NCBI RefSeq assembly: GCF_012689525.1
Contig: NZ_CP051516.1
Coordinates: forward strand, 1,984,001-2,048,000
DNA from: Paraburkholderia aromaticivorans
GTDB lineage: Bacteria; Pseudomonadota; Gammaproteobacteria; Burkholderiales; Burkholderiaceae
Direction of reading: 5' to 3'
Length of the DNA stretch: 64,000 bases
The notes under the pieces were generated by a model, which did not search any database, had not been told where the DNA came from, and was given only the letters and a program-made list of their open reading frames with translations. Shown here piece after piece: positions 54,729 through 64,000 of the stretch; position 1 is the first letter of the stretch; the number at the start of each line of letters is the position of its first letter. The translations under genes were made by a program, and so were the position numbers.

Positions 54729-55178
54729 TGCAACTTCCTTGGATGAAATGTGGGAGAGGGATGGCCCAATGGCCGGTGGCGAATTTTGACATGGTTGGCG
54801 GCTTGTCGTGAGCGTCCGCCGGTACGGGACTGTATTGACGACCCCACGCGATCCGACCGATGCCCCTATGAGATGCGCTCCGGTAGTGGTCATTGCCACA
54901 GTTTGCTAATTCGCCGGCTGATCTAATCGAAGTATTCGCTAGTGCGGACTGCGCGGCCGCGGAAATCGATCCGGTGGAGACTAATGGCGGAATGTCGTCG
55001 GAAAAATCATTAAACATCGTTGCACATGCGCCATTCACTTCATAGTTGGCTCGAAAGCGCGACTTACATGGTATTCTCCGCGCCGATTTTCGCCGTATCG
55101 TTGACGTAATACTCGCGGATTAATCCGTGCGTGACCAAACAAATCTCGCTATAGAACACAATAAAAAAGAGGGATGCG
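54729..55178. other. Intergenic region upstream of the DUF2339 gene
   Basis: About 450 bases between divergent genes. The right half is AT-richer and ends with AAAAGAGGG before the DUF2339 ATG, so promoters of both genes probably lie here. No gene or RNA recognised. Confidence 0.5.
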
Positions 55179-58100
55179 ATGAGCGTGATATTGACCGTGC
55201 TTGGCGCGGTGGTCGGCATGCTGGCCGCCTTGTCGAACGATTTCTCAATCAGCCTCGGTGCAGTGCTGGGCGCCGCGGCCGGCTTTGCGTTTTCGCGTCT
55301 GCTGCAAAAGAAGTCTTCGGATGCCGCGACGGGATCCGCGGCCAAAGCGGCCACGACTGATGGCTGGAATCCTCCGGGCGAACTGGCGGCGCGGGTCGAG
55401 CGGCTCGAACGGGAGATCGTCGCGTTGCGCGGCGAGATTCGTCAGTTGCGAGCGGGAGGCGTCGAGGATGCTACGGATGCTCATGCGCAGGCCGCTGATA
55501 CTGCGGCGTTCAGGCGGTTGCCATCGGACGCCGCGTCGAGTCCCTATGCGATCCCGCCGGCCAATGAGCGGACGGTACGTCCGCAGCTTGAGGTGCCGGC
55601 GACGCAACTCGCCGCTGCGCGCTCATCGACAAGCGCCGAAGCGATGGTGCTGGCCGCTCCGAGTGCGGCGAGCGTAGCCGGTGCAACGGGCGCTCCAAGT
55701 GCACTAAGTGCATCAAGTGCGTCAAGCCCACCAAGCGCACCGAGCGCACCAAGCGCACCGAGCGCACCAAACGCACCAAGCGCACCAAGCGCCACTCTCG
55801 GCGCCTCAGCCGCACAGCCCGTTTCCGCCCAGCCGACAGTGTCAGCGCCGCAGCCTCCCGTTCCACCTTCACCACTCGCGCCTCCAAGCGGCCCCGATCT
55901 TGCCGAGCGCCTCCTCAAAGCGGGCCGCGACTGGCTTTTAGGTGGCAACGCGGTCGTGCGGGTGGGCATCATCGTGCTGTTTTTCGGCATTGCCTTCCTG
56001 CTTAAATACGCCGCCGACAACAGCCTGCTGCCGATCGAATTCCGCCTCGCCGGTGTAGCGTTCGCCGCGACCGCCTTGCTCGTGCTCGGCTGGCGCATCG
56101 GCGAGCGACGCGGCGCGTATGGGTTGGTCCTGCAAGGCGGCGGCGTCGGCGCGCTGTATCTGACCGTGTTCGCGGCCACGAGGCTCTACCATTTGCTACC
56201 GGCGGGCGCAGCCTTGCCGCTGATGGTTGCGATCTGCGCGCTCAGCGCATTCCTGGCGGTCCGGCAGATTGCTTCGTCGCTGGCCTTCATGGGCAGCGCG
56301 GGCGGTTTTCTCGCGCCGATATTGCTGTCGACGGGCGGCGGCAGTCACGTCATGCTGTTCAGCTACTACGCGCTGCTCAACGCGGGCATCTTCGCGATCG
56401 CCTGGTTCAAGGCGTGGCGCCCGCTGAATCTGCTCGGCTTCGTGTTCACGTTTTCGATCGGCGCCGCGTGGGGCGTGATGGCCTACCGCCCCGAGTTGCT
56501 TGCCAGCACCGAGCCGTTCCTGATTCTGTTTTTCCTGATGTACGTCGGCATCGCGCTGCTCTACGCGGTACGGCGCGAAATCGCCCTCAAGCATTACGTC
56601 GACGGCACGCTGGTGTTCGGCACGCCGCTAGTGGCGATCGGCCTGCAAGCCGCGTTGATGAAGAACACCGAGTTCGGTCTGGCGTGGAGCGCGGTGGCGC
56701 TGGCCGCGTTCTACCTTGCGATCGCGGGCTGGCTCTCGCGACGCCGCGAGCGCCTCGGCATGATGTTCGAGGCCATGCTCGCGCTGGCGGTGATCTTCGC
56801 CACGCTCGCCGTGCCGCTCGCGTTCACCGGACCGACGACGAGCGCGACCTGGGCCATCGAGGGCGCCGCGATCACCTGGCTCGCCGTGCGTCAGCGGCGC
56901 CTGACCGCGTTCGGCTTCGGCCTGCTGCTGCAACTCGCCGCGGCGGGCGCCTACGCGGTCGGCACGATCACGCAGAGCCACGACGCGAGCGTCTGGCCGG
57001 TCCTGAACGGCGCCTACATCGCCTCCGTGCTGATCTCGGTCGCGGGCATTTTCACAGGATGGCGTTTGCACGGCCGCAGCGAAGCAGGCGAGTGGCATTT
57101 GTGGATGCCGCAAATCGGTCTCGTCGCCAGCGTGTGGGGTTTGTTGTGGTGGACCTTTGGCGGCCTGTACGAAATCCATGCATACACGAGCGCTCATCCT
57201 GGCTATGAACACGCCCGCTTCGATACGGCCGCCGTCGCACTCTTCGCCGTGCTGACGGCGTGGCTCGCACACGGCGCGCGCCGCGCGCTGCGCTGGCCGC
57301 TTGCCGAATGGCCGGCGCTGGCGCTCGTGCCGGTTCTCGCGCTGCTTACCGCCGAGCTCTTCACCTTGGGCATGGCGCCAGTGAGCGGTTACGGCTGGCT
57401 GGTTGGCGCGCTCGCCGCACTCTCGGCGTATGGACTGTTGTGGCGCCAGCAGCGCGACGTCAGCGATATCCTGCTCGCGCCGCTGCATACGCTGATGTTC
57501 TGGACGGCCGGCGCGCTCGCCGCGCTCGAAGGCTACTGGGGTTTGCGAGCCTACGTGCCCGAAGGCGCATGGAGCTGGAGCGCGTGGGCGTATGGCTTCG
57601 GTGTGCTGCTGCTGTTGCTGGCGGGTGCCGCGCACCGTCTGCGCTGGCCGGTCGCGCGCTTCATGCAGGCATATCAGGTGTGGGCCGCCGCGCCGCTCGC
57701 TGTGCTGCTGTGGGCGTGGAATATCGCGAGTGTGACGAGCGACGGCAGCGCCGCGCCGCTCATGTGGCTGCCGATCCTCAATCCGCTCGACGTCGCGCAG
57801 ATCCTCGCGTTCGTCGCCTGCGCGGTATGGCTGCGCAGACTGCGCGCGTTGGGTGTGCAATGGCATCCGCGCGCCTTCGATTATCTGGTGCTCGCCACGC
57901 TGTTCCTGTGGTTCAACGCGCTGCTTTTGCGCACGCTGCATCATCACTTTCACGCGGCGTACGATGTCGGTGCGGTGCTCGCGTCGTTCAGTCTGCAGCA
58001 GGTGTTTCTGGTCGGCTGGAGCGCGTTTGCTTTTGCCGGGTTGTGGCTCGCGCGCCGCGACAGTATCGTGCGGCTGTGCGCGATCGCGTCGACGCCGCTC

Positions 58101-58661
58101 GTGCTGGTGATGTGGGTATGGACGTTCTTTGCGAACCTGACGCAGGACGGCGGCACATGGGCGCGTCTGCCGTTGCTCAATCCGCTCGACCTGGTGCAGG
58201 CGGTGGTGTTCGCGCTGGCGGCGTTCTGGCTCGTGCGGATTCACCGGCTCGGTGTGCCGATCGGCGAATATCGCGTGCCGTTGCAAGTGGTGGCGGGCAC
58301 GACCGGATTCATCTGGCTGAACGCGATGCTGCTGCGTACGCTGCATCATTGGACCGGCGTGCCGTACGAGTTCGAGACCATGTCACACTCGATGCTCGTC
58401 CAGGCGTCAATATCGGTATTCTGGACTGTGTGTGCGCTTGCCATGATGATCTGGGCGACGCGGCGGGCGAGCCGGATGTTCTGGTTCATCGGCGGCGCGC
58501 TGCTGGCGGCGACCGTGGTCAAGCTGTTCCTGTTCGATCTGTCTCACGTCACCGGGATCGAGCGGATCGTTTCGTTTATCGGCATCGGTTTGATGTTGTT
58601 GCTGATCGGCTACTTCTCGCCGTTACCGCCTAAGGCTCTGGTCGTGGAAACTAAGCAATGA
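55179..58661 (+). CDS. DUF2339 multi-pass membrane protein
   Basis: A 1160-residue membrane protein with an N-terminal hydrophobic stretch, a short coiled coil (about residues 68-90) and a Pro/Ala/Ser-rich linker (about 130-240). A long series of transmembrane helices follows from about residue 255 to the end, as in the DUF2339 family. Function unknown. Its stop overlaps the start of the DUF3999 gene by 4 bases (ATGA), a pairing common for these two families. Confidence 0.9.
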   Translation: MSVILTVLGAVVGMLAALSNDFSISLGAVLGAAAGFAFSRLLQKKSSDAATGSAAKAATTDGWNPPGELAARVERLEREIVALRGEIRQLRAGGVEDATDAHAQAADTAAFRRLPSDAASSPYAIPPANERTVRPQLEVPATQLAAARSSTSAEAMVLAAPSAASVAGATGAPSALSASSASSPPSAPSAPSAPSAPNAPSAPSATLGASAAQPVSAQPTVSAPQPPVPPSPLAPPSGPDLAERLLKAGRDWLLGGNAVVRVGIIVLFFGIAFLLKYAADNSLLPIEFRLAGVAFAATALLVLGWRIGERRGAYGLVLQGGGVGALYLTVFAATRLYHLLPAGAALPLMVAICALSAFLAVRQIASSLAFMGSAGGFLAPILLSTGGGSHVMLFSYYALLNAGIFAIAWFKAWRPLNLLGFVFTFSIGAAWGVMAYRPELLASTEPFLILFFLMYVGIALLYAVRREIALKHYVDGTLVFGTPLVAIGLQAALMKNTEFGLAWSAVALAAFYLAIAGWLSRRRERLGMMFEAMLALAVIFATLAVPLAFTGPTTSATWAIEGAAITWLAVRQRRLTAFGFGLLLQLAAAGAYAVGTITQSHDASVWPVLNGAYIASVLISVAGIFTGWRLHGRSEAGEWHLWMPQIGLVASVWGLLWWTFGGLYEIHAYTSAHPGYEHARFDTAAVALFAVLTAWLAHGARRALRWPLAEWPALALVPVLALLTAELFTLGMAPVSGYGWLVGALAALSAYGLLWRQQRDVSDILLAPLHTLMFWTAGALAALEGYWGLRAYVPEGAWSWSAWAYGFGVLLLLLAGAAHRLRWPVARFMQAYQVWAAAPLAVLLWAWNIASVTSDGSAAPLMWLPILNPLDVAQILAFVACAVWLRRLRALGVQWHPRAFDYLVLATLFLWFNALLLRTLHHHFHAAYDVGAVLASFSLQQVFLVGWSAFAFAGLWLARRDSIVRLCAIASTPLVLVMWVWTFFANLTQDGGTWARLPLLNPLDLVQAVVFALAAFWLVRIHRLGVPIGEYRVPLQVVAGTTGFIWLNAMLLRTLHHWTGVPYEFETMSHSMLVQASISVFWTVCALAMMIWATRRASRMFWFIGGALLAATVVKLFLFDLSHVTGIERIVSFIGIGLMLLLIGYFSPLPPKALVVETKQ
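55690..55792 (+). repeat. 9-base degenerate tandem repeats in the DUF2339 linker
   Basis: Repeats of the form AGCGCACCA/AGTGCATCA encode Ser-Ala-Pro or Ser-Ala-Ser triplets in the linker before the membrane domain. The later copies are near identical, the earlier ones diverged. Confidence 0.85.
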
Positions 58662-60199
58662 AGCGTGTCTTTACATTGACCGGCTGGTGTTTTGCGATCG
58701 TGGCGATGTGGGCGTCCGCGCCCGCGGTCGCGGACGACGACTTCGCGCAGCATTTCGCGCTGCAACTCGAAGAAGGCGCCGCGTACTACAGCGTGACGCT
58801 GCCGGCCGCCGTCTATGCGGCGAGCCAGCGTCACGATCTCGGCGACGTGCGCGTCTTCAACGGCTCGGGCGAACCCGTGCCGTATTCGCTCGATGCGCCA
58901 CGCGAGGCCGCCCGCACGCCGCCTACTTTACGTCCGGTGCGCTGGTTTCCATTGCCGCCCGCGACCGCCGGCAGTTCCGGCGCGCCGCTCGGCGTGACGA
59001 TTGGCGCCGACGGTTCGCTGCGCGCGACCGCGGCGCCGCCGGCTCGCGCGCAACACGACACCGAGCTGATCGACCTCGGACGCGCGTCGCATGCAAGTCG
59101 CGTGACCGCGTTGCTCGTGCACCTGCGCGATGACAATTACCAGGGGCGCGTCACGGTCGAATCGAGCGACGATTTGCGTCACTGGCAACCCGCCGGCGAT
59201 GCGCAGCTACTCAAGGTCAGCTACAACGGCAGCACGCTGAGTCAGGACCGGATCGAACTGGACGGCAATCGCGCGCGCTACCTGCGTTTGCGCTGGCTCG
59301 ACGGTGTGCCGTATGTCGACTCGATGGACATGGAGAGTCAGGCGCTTGCCGCCGACGGGGCGCAGCGCGCGGATCGGGCGTGGCGCGAGGGCATCGTCGC
59401 GCACGCAGGGCCGAAGCCCGGCGAGTATTTCTTCAGCTCGGGCGGCCCGTATCCCGTCGACCGGTTGCGCCTGAACCTGCCTCAACCGAATACCGTCGCG
59501 CCCGCGGTCGTCTATTCGCGCACGGGGCTGGATGCGCCGTGGCGCCAGGTCGCGGGCGCGACATTATTCCGCTTGCACAATGGCGACGTGGAGCAGAGCA
59601 ACCCTTCGCTCGAATTGACGCCCGACACGGATCGACAATGGCGCGTGGTGGTCGACCCGCGCAACGGCGGACTCGGCAGCGGGACACTGACCGTTGCCGC
59701 GGGCTGGCGTCCGGCGATGCTGACGTTCGTCGCGCGTGGTACGGCGCCGTTCACCCTGGCGGTGGGTAGTGCGACGACGGTGTCGTCGGCGGTGAGCCGG
59801 GACGATCTGTTGATGGGCGCCTCGGCGGTCCCCGCGACGGCGCGCCTGGGTGAGGCGCTATCACCCGAGCAGGCCGCCAAGGCGCAGTCCGCGAGGGATC
59901 CGGATGCGATGCGCCGCTATTTGCTATGGGCGGCATTGCTGCTGGCCGTGGGCTCGCTTGCAGCGATCGCGTGGCGGCTCGCACGTGGTGCTCATGCGCA
60001 GGCGGGCGTTGCGCCGGGTGCTGTGCCCGGCGCGTCTGCAGGATCTGGCATAGCGGGTACGTCTGCGGGATCTGGCGCAGCGGGTACGTCGGCGGGATCC
60101 GGCGCAGTGGGTACGTCGGCGGGATCCGGCCGAGCGGGCGCGGCGGCTGACGATTCCACCACGGGCGACGCCAACGGGCAGGGCGAAGGCAAGAGCTAA
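58658..60199 (+). CDS. DUF3999 protein
   Basis: A 513-residue exported protein: signal peptide (about 1-24, ending VADD), a large beta-rich periplasmic region (LGDVRVFNGSGEPVPYSL and VESSDDLRHWQPAGD are family-like), and one C-terminal transmembrane helix (about residues 425-443). A Gly/Ser/Ala tail built from 9-residue repeats follows. Overlaps the DUF2339 gene by 4 bases, so the two products probably act together at the inner membrane. Function unknown. Confidence 0.88.
   Translation: MKRVFTLTGWCFAIVAMWASAPAVADDDFAQHFALQLEEGAAYYSVTLPAAVYAASQRHDLGDVRVFNGSGEPVPYSLDAPREAARTPPTLRPVRWFPLPPATAGSSGAPLGVTIGADGSLRATAAPPARAQHDTELIDLGRASHASRVTALLVHLRDDNYQGRVTVESSDDLRHWQPAGDAQLLKVSYNGSTLSQDRIELDGNRARYLRLRWLDGVPYVDSMDMESQALAADGAQRADRAWREGIVAHAGPKPGEYFFSSGGPYPVDRLRLNLPQPNTVAPAVVYSRTGLDAPWRQVAGATLFRLHNGDVEQSNPSLELTPDTDRQWRVVVDPRNGGLGSGTLTVAAGWRPAMLTFVARGTAPFTLAVGSATTVSSAVSRDDLLMGASAVPATARLGEALSPEQAAKAQSARDPDAMRRYLLWAALLLAVGSLAAIAWRLARGAHAQAGVAPGAVPGASAGSGIAGTSAGSGAAGTSAGSGAVGTSAGSGRAGAAADDSTTGDANGQGEGKS
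60035..60142 (+). repeat. Four 27-base tandem repeats at the 3' end of the DUF3999 gene
   Basis: Units of 27 bases (starting TCTGCAGGATCTGGC and TCGGCGGGATCCGGC) occur four times with few changes and encode SAGSG-A-GT-type 9-residue repeats in the cytoplasmic tail. Copy number can change without a frameshift. Confidence 0.92.
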
Positions 60200-60225
60200 A
60201 TTCAGCGCCGCTTACGACGTGCAGG

Positions 60226-60675
60226 TCATTCCTCGCGCGCCGTCATCGTGCCGATGATCTTGTCGAGCGCGTGACCGAAGGCGAGCTTCTCCTGCTCGTC
60301 GAGACAGTCGAACATATCGCCGTTCCATTTGCGCGCGATCGGCATGACCTTTCGATACAGCGCGCGGCCTTCGGGCGTCAGCGATACCAGCACGACGCGG
60401 CCGTCTTCGGCGCTCGCCTCGCGTTTCACGAGTCCTTGCTTGATCAACGCCTCGGCGGCGCGGCTTGCCTGGCTTTTGTCGAGATTGGCATGCCTTGCCA
60501 GTTCCATGATCGAGAACGGCCCGAATGATCCCACCGACGCAATCACGCGCGCTTCAGGCAAGGTCACGCCGAGCTTGTTCTGATAGCGTTCGCTGATGCC
60601 GCGTTCGGCGAGTTTGTTGAGGACATGCAGACGGTACGTCAGGAACTGTTCGAGCCCGGCTTTGGCGTCCTTCAT
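60226..60675 (-). CDS. MarR-family regulator
   Basis: A 149-residue winged-helix regulator: FSIMELARHANLDKSQASRA (recognition region) and the wing DGRVVLVSLTPEGRAL. ATG at 60675 (MKDAKAGLEQFLTY). It lies downstream of glycerate kinase on the same strand with 62 bases between and may regulate it. Ligand unknown. Confidence 0.9.
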   Translation of the reverse strand: MKDAKAGLEQFLTYRLHVLNKLAERGISERYQNKLGVTLPEARVIASVGSFGPFSIMELARHANLDKSQASRAAEALIKQGLVKREASAEDGRVVLVSLTPEGRALYRKVMPIARKWNGDMFDCLDEQEKLAFGHALDKIIGTMTAREE

Positions 60676-60737
60676 GGTCTTCCCGTAGTGTGTGAGCGGT
60701 CGCGGCGCTGTGATTGTTGCCGCAACCGTCTTGCCGG

Positions 60738-61883
60738 TCAACGCGTGCCGTATTTCAGGCGCGTCAGTTGTTCGGCTTCGTCCGCCAGCAGACGCGCCGC
60801 GTCGCGAATCGCGACTTCGAGCGTGATCGGCCCGGGCGCCGGCGAGAAGCACCCGCTGAAATATTCGGCGAGGCGCGGCAAGGCGGCTGAGTCGACTCCG
60901 CCAGAGAGGAGCGTGGCCGGCACGCCTGCTGCCTGTGCGTGACGGCAGGCGATGAAGGGCGCCTTGCCATGCAGCGTTTGCACATCCGAACGGCCTTCGC
61001 CGGTGATCAGCCAATCGGCGCCTTCGAGCGCGGCGTCCAGTCCGATTTGTCGCGCGACGGTTTCCGCGCCCGGTTCGAACTGCGCGCCGAGCATATGCAA
61101 CGCGAAGCCGAGGCCGCCGGCCGCGCCCGCGCCAGGCAGTTCGCGCGCCGTGCGGCCGAGCGCCGTCTCGAGCAGATCGGCGAAGCGGGCCAGTGCTGCG
61201 TCGATCGTGGCAACCTGCTCCGGTTTCACACCCTTTTGCGGACCGAATACCGCGGTTGCGCCGTGTTCGCCGGTAAGCGGATTGTCCACGTCCGACATGC
61301 CGACGAACTGCGTGTCCGCGAGACGCGCGTCGAGTTGCGACACGTCCACTCGTGCGAGACGCGCGAGTTGTTCCGGCGTGGCGTCGAGTTCATTGTCCTG
61401 GGCGTCGAACAGTTTGAGACCGAGGCCGGCCAGCAGGCCCGCGCCGCCGTCGTTGGTGCTGCTGCCGCCCAGCGCGACGAAAAAGCGCCGCACGCCGGCG
61501 TCCAACAGCGCGCGAATCGCCTCGCCCATGCCGCGTGTGCTGCGCGCCTCGACGGGCACGCCCATTCCCACCGGATCCGTAATGCCGACGACCTCCGCCG
61601 TTTCGATGATCGCGCTGCCGTCGGCGAGCAGGCCCGTGAGCGCTTCGCGTACCGGACCGGCCGCGCCGCGCACGCTGAGCGTGCGGCGTTCGCCGCCGCT
61701 CGTGAGCATGGCGTCGAGCGTGCCTTCGCCGCCGTCGGCCATCGGGCAGATGCGCACTTCCGCGCCAGGACGGGCGCGGCGGATGCCCGCTGCGATCGCT
61801 TGCGCGACCTGTTCCGCGCTGAGCGAGCCTTTGAAGGAGTCGGGAGCAATGACGACGACGGGCGAGGACGGCGAATTCGGCAT
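60738..61883 (-). CDS. Glycerate kinase
   Basis: A 381-residue glycerate kinase of the GlxK/GarK type (glycerate 2-kinase), converting D-glycerate to phosphoglycerate in glyoxylate or sugar-acid breakdown. Conserved stretches: APDSFKGSLSA at the start, CPMADGGEGT, and ALGGSSTNDGGAGLLAGLG. Full length for the family. ATG at 61883. The MarR gene follows on the same strand. Confidence 0.93.
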   Translation of the reverse strand: MPNSPSSPVVVIAPDSFKGSLSAEQVAQAIAAGIRRARPGAEVRICPMADGGEGTLDAMLTSGGERRTLSVRGAAGPVREALTGLLADGSAIIETAEVVGITDPVGMGVPVEARSTRGMGEAIRALLDAGVRRFFVALGGSSTNDGGAGLLAGLGLKLFDAQDNELDATPEQLARLARVDVSQLDARLADTQFVGMSDVDNPLTGEHGATAVFGPQKGVKPEQVATIDAALARFADLLETALGRTARELPGAGAAGGLGFALHMLGAQFEPGAETVARQIGLDAALEGADWLITGEGRSDVQTLHGKAPFIACRHAQAAGVPATLLSGGVDSAALPRLAEYFSGCFSPAPGPITLEVAIRDAARLLADEAEQLTRLKYGTR

Positions 61884-62441
61884 GGTGTCTCTGAGTGGTT
61901 GGAATCGTTGCGAGGGCGGGTGAAACGGCGAGATGCGGGCGCAGCCCCGAGTTCGTGCATTAGCTTATCAGCATGGGCGCGCCGACTGAATATGTCGAAT
62001 GGCATAGCCGGCATTGACAGAGGCAGAGCGCGCACGCGCGGTGGGTGCATTTGCTTATTTGGGCGCCCGCTGATTGATGCGGAGCCGTCGAGAAAATTGG
62101 GTGTGGGCAGGCGCGGCGTAACGGCGGCGCGGCACCGCGAGCGCACTGGAACAGTGCGCAAACGGGCCTGAAACAGCGCGGAAAGAGGTCGGAATCCGAT
62201 CAAAACGCCAACAAAAACGCGCGCATTCATCGAATCCCGGCTAGGCGCGCAAATAGTTTGCTAAAATATTCGGCTCTTTGGACCCAACCGTGCTGCCGGC
62301 GGCCTGCAAGCCCGCGGCGCAGGCGCGCAATCGATGCGAAGCGAACCAAACGCGACCAAAAAACGCGACATCGCACGACATCGACAAGCGGCACGGAGAA
62401 GATAACTGATTCGCTCGAATAATTTTAGGACGATTGAAGCC
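61884..62441. other. Long intergenic region before tig
   Basis: About 560 bases with no supported gene; open frames here are extensions or shadows of the kinase gene. A TAAAAT box at 62262-62267 may belong to the tig promoter, with no good -35. The tig leader of about 170 bases is longer than usual. Confidence 0.45.
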
Positions 62442-63788
62442 ATGGCTAACGTTGTTGAGAACCTCGGCAAGCTCGAACGCCGCGTCACGATTTCCCTGCC
62501 GAAGGACACCGTGCAGAAGGAAGTGGACTCGCGTATCCGTCAACTCGCGAAGAACGTGCGCATGCCGGGTTTCCGCCCGGGCAAGGTGCCGCTCAAGATG
62601 GTGACGCAACAGTATTCGGGCCAGGTGGAAGCCGAAGTGCTGAGCGACAAGGTCGGCAAGGAATTCTTCGACATCAGCCGCGCCGAAAACCTGCGCGTCG
62701 CCGGCCAGCCGAGCTTTGCACCGAAGGTCGACGTCACGGAAGGCGACTACGCGTTCGACGCGACGTTCGAGGTGTATCCGGAAGTGAAGCTGGGCGACGT
62801 CGCCACGGCTGAGATCGAGCGCACCACGACCACCATCAGCGAAGCGGAAATCGACCGCACGCTGGACATTCTGCGCAAGCAGCGCGTGCACTTCCACGCT
62901 CGCGGCGAAGCCGGCGAGCACGGTGACGGCGGCGACGACACTGCCGCGAAGGAAGGTGACCGCGTGACGGTCGACTTCGTCGGCAAGATCGACGGTGAAG
63001 TGTTCCAGGGCGGCAGCGCGGACGACTTCGCGTTCGTGCTGGGCGAAGGCCGCATGCTGCCGGAATTCGAAAAGGCCGCCACGGGCCTGAAGGTCGGCGA
63101 ATCGAAGGAATTCGACCTGGCATTCCCTGAGGACTATCACGGCAAGGAAGTCGCCGGCAAGACCGCGCAATTCACGATCACGATGAAGAAGATCGAGTGG
63201 CCGCATCTGCCGGAAATCGACGCTGAATTCGCCAAGTCACTCGGCATCGAAGACGGCGACCTGACCAAGATGCGCGCTGAGATCAAAGACAATCTCGAAC
63301 GCGAAGCGAAGCGCCGCACGCAAGCCATCGTCAAGAACCAGGTGATGGACGCGCTGCTGAAGATTTCCGACCTGGACGTGCCGAACGCACTGATCGAACA
63401 GGATCAGGAACGCCTCGTCGGCATGGCGCGTCAGGATCTGGAGCAACGCGGCGTGCCGAACGCCAAGGATGCACCGATCCCGGCTGCGATGTTCAAGGAA
63501 CAGGCTGAGCGCCGCGTCAAGCTGGGCCTCGTGCTGGCCGAGCTGGTCAAGGCCAACGAACTGCAAGCCAAGCCGGAGCAGATTCGTGCCGAAGTGGACG
63601 AGTTCGCGAAAAGCTACGAAGACCCGAAGGAAGTCGTCCGCTGGTATTATTCCAATCAGCAACGTCTTGCCGAAATGGAAGCGTACGTCGTTGAAGCCAA
63701 CGTCGTCGAGTTCGTCCTCAGCAAGGCCAAGGTGACGGACAAGGAAGTGAGCTTCGAAGAACTGGCAAGCGCAACGGCGCAAGCGTAA
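62442..63788 (+). CDS. tig: Trigger factor
   Basis: A 448-residue ribosome-associated chaperone and prolyl isomerase that receives nascent chains at the exit tunnel. The ribosome-binding signature is [11 protein letters not shown] (about 45-55), an FKBP-type isomerase domain is at about 170-255 (with a small His/Gly/Asp-rich insertion near 150-165), and the helical C-terminal arms complete it. Upstream of clpP, the conserved tig-clpP-clpX-lon order. Confidence 0.97.
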   Translation: MANVVENLGKLERRVTISLPKDTVQKEVDSRIRQLAKNVRMPGFRPGKVPLKMVTQQYSGQVEAEVLSDKVGKEFFDISRAENLRVAGQPSFAPKVDVTEGDYAFDATFEVYPEVKLGDVATAEIERTTTTISEAEIDRTLDILRKQRVHFHARGEAGEHGDGGDDTAAKEGDRVTVDFVGKIDGEVFQGGSADDFAFVLGEGRMLPEFEKAATGLKVGESKEFDLAFPEDYHGKEVAGKTAQFTITMKKIEWPHLPEIDAEFAKSLGIEDGDLTKMRAEIKDNLEREAKRRTQAIVKNQVMDALLKISDLDVPNALIEQDQERLVGMARQDLEQRGVPNAKDAPIPAAMFKEQAERRVKLGLVLAELVKANELQAKPEQIRAEVDEFAKSYEDPKEVVRWYYSNQQRLAEMEAYVVEANVVEFVLSKAKVTDKEVSFEELASATAQA

Positions 63789-63798
63789 GCGTCGCTGC

Positions 63799-63844
63799 AA
63801 CGGCGTGCCGGCTGTCGGAGCGACGGCCCGCACGCCGTTTTTTT
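63799..63844 (+). terminator. Terminator after tig
   Basis: AACGGCGTGC pairs with GCACGCCGTT, with partly paired GGC/GCC inside, followed by a T7 run. It should separate tig from clpP, at least in part. Confidence 0.9.
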
Positions 63845-63979
63845 GTGCTGTGAATGTGCGTTGCGTTTTGCACGGGTGTCACGCATCGCGCCGCACTGAT
63901 CGCGCACTTGAATACGGGGTTGTCGACCACACCTGTCCAGCATCTAATATTTAGAATATTTCAGACAAGGATCCACTGC

Positions 63980-64000
63980 ATGACCTTTCGCGCTCAAATG
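63980..64000 (+). CDS. clpP: ClpP protease, first codons only
   Basis: The window ends 7 codons into this frame (MTFRAQM). The start, the AAGGA upstream and the position after tig fit clpP, the Clp protease subunit. Only the start is visible. Confidence 0.7.

Noticed and set aside
60939..62171. 410-codon plus-strand frame over glycerate kinase and the tig upstream region
   Set aside because: Antisense to the kinase, Arg/Ala-rich, and without conserved features; the part beyond 61884 alone is not convincing.

Overview
The window is a GC-rich chromosomal segment of a betaproteobacterium, most likely Paraburkholderia or a close Burkholderiaceae relative. I infer this from the family content (Ku plus a three-domain LigD, FetAB, Mfd with IspD/IspF, OmpR/EnvZ, an HpnD-like squalene/phytoene synthase, DUF1800/DUF1501 and DUF2339/DUF3999 pairs, tig-clpP) and from the codon usage. 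No database search was possible. All family names rest on motifs seen in the translated sequence and on general knowledge of the families.

Layout. 0.2-6.1 kb: a cytochrome P450, then a bacterial end-joining module (Ku and LigD) and a small hydrophilic protein. 6.1-13.6 kb: a LysR regulator divergent from a zinc-type quinone reductase/alcohol dehydrogenase, a small exported protein, an FetAB-like ABC pair, and an AsmA-type protein overlapping a 55-residue membrane protein. 13.7-18.9 kb: a hypothetical gene, then three signalling genes (CHASE3-like sensor kinase, single-domain response regulator, hybrid kinase). 19-27.5 kb: mscL, a PLP dehydratase, argE-type deacetylase, mfd, ispD, ispF and ahpC. 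27.7-34.6 kb: envZ, ompR, a small exported protein, DUF1800 and DUF1501 proteins, and an HpnD-like synthase. A functional tRNA-Leu(UAG) lies at 34.85 kb, preceded by a degenerate tRNA-Leu copy.

35.1-47.7 kb is the distinctive accessory region. It reads as a hydroxyproline/proline-peptide catabolic island: an Ldh-family imino-acid reductase, a broken porin, an MFS transporter with a GAF protein, an operon of binding protein, FAD-dependent D-amino-acid dehydrogenase, DHDPS-family deaminase, 4-hydroxyproline epimerase and prolidase-like amidohydrolase, a GntR/FCD regulator, and a two-subunit aconitase X (candidate cis-3-hydroxy-L-proline dehydratase). The same GTATCC-centred, often palindromic sequence lies in front of all five transcription units, so the island looks like one regulon of the local GntR protein. 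No gene for 2-oxoglutarate semialdehyde dehydrogenase is present.

47.8-53.6 kb is a scarred zone: a 3'-truncated B12-binding radical SAM fragment, an AllA-type gene, a TetR regulator divergent from a metallo-beta-lactamase-fold hydrolase, an SDR gene, and the wreck of a second amino-acid dehydrogenase operon (frameshifted BFD-domain oxidoreductase, a DAO fragment fused by deletion to a 5'-truncated RidA gene). 53.7-64 kb returns to ordinary genes: an esterase, a small hypothetical, DUF2339 and DUF3999 membrane proteins overlapping by 4 bases, a MarR regulator, glycerate kinase, tig with a strong terminator, and the first 7 codons of clpP.
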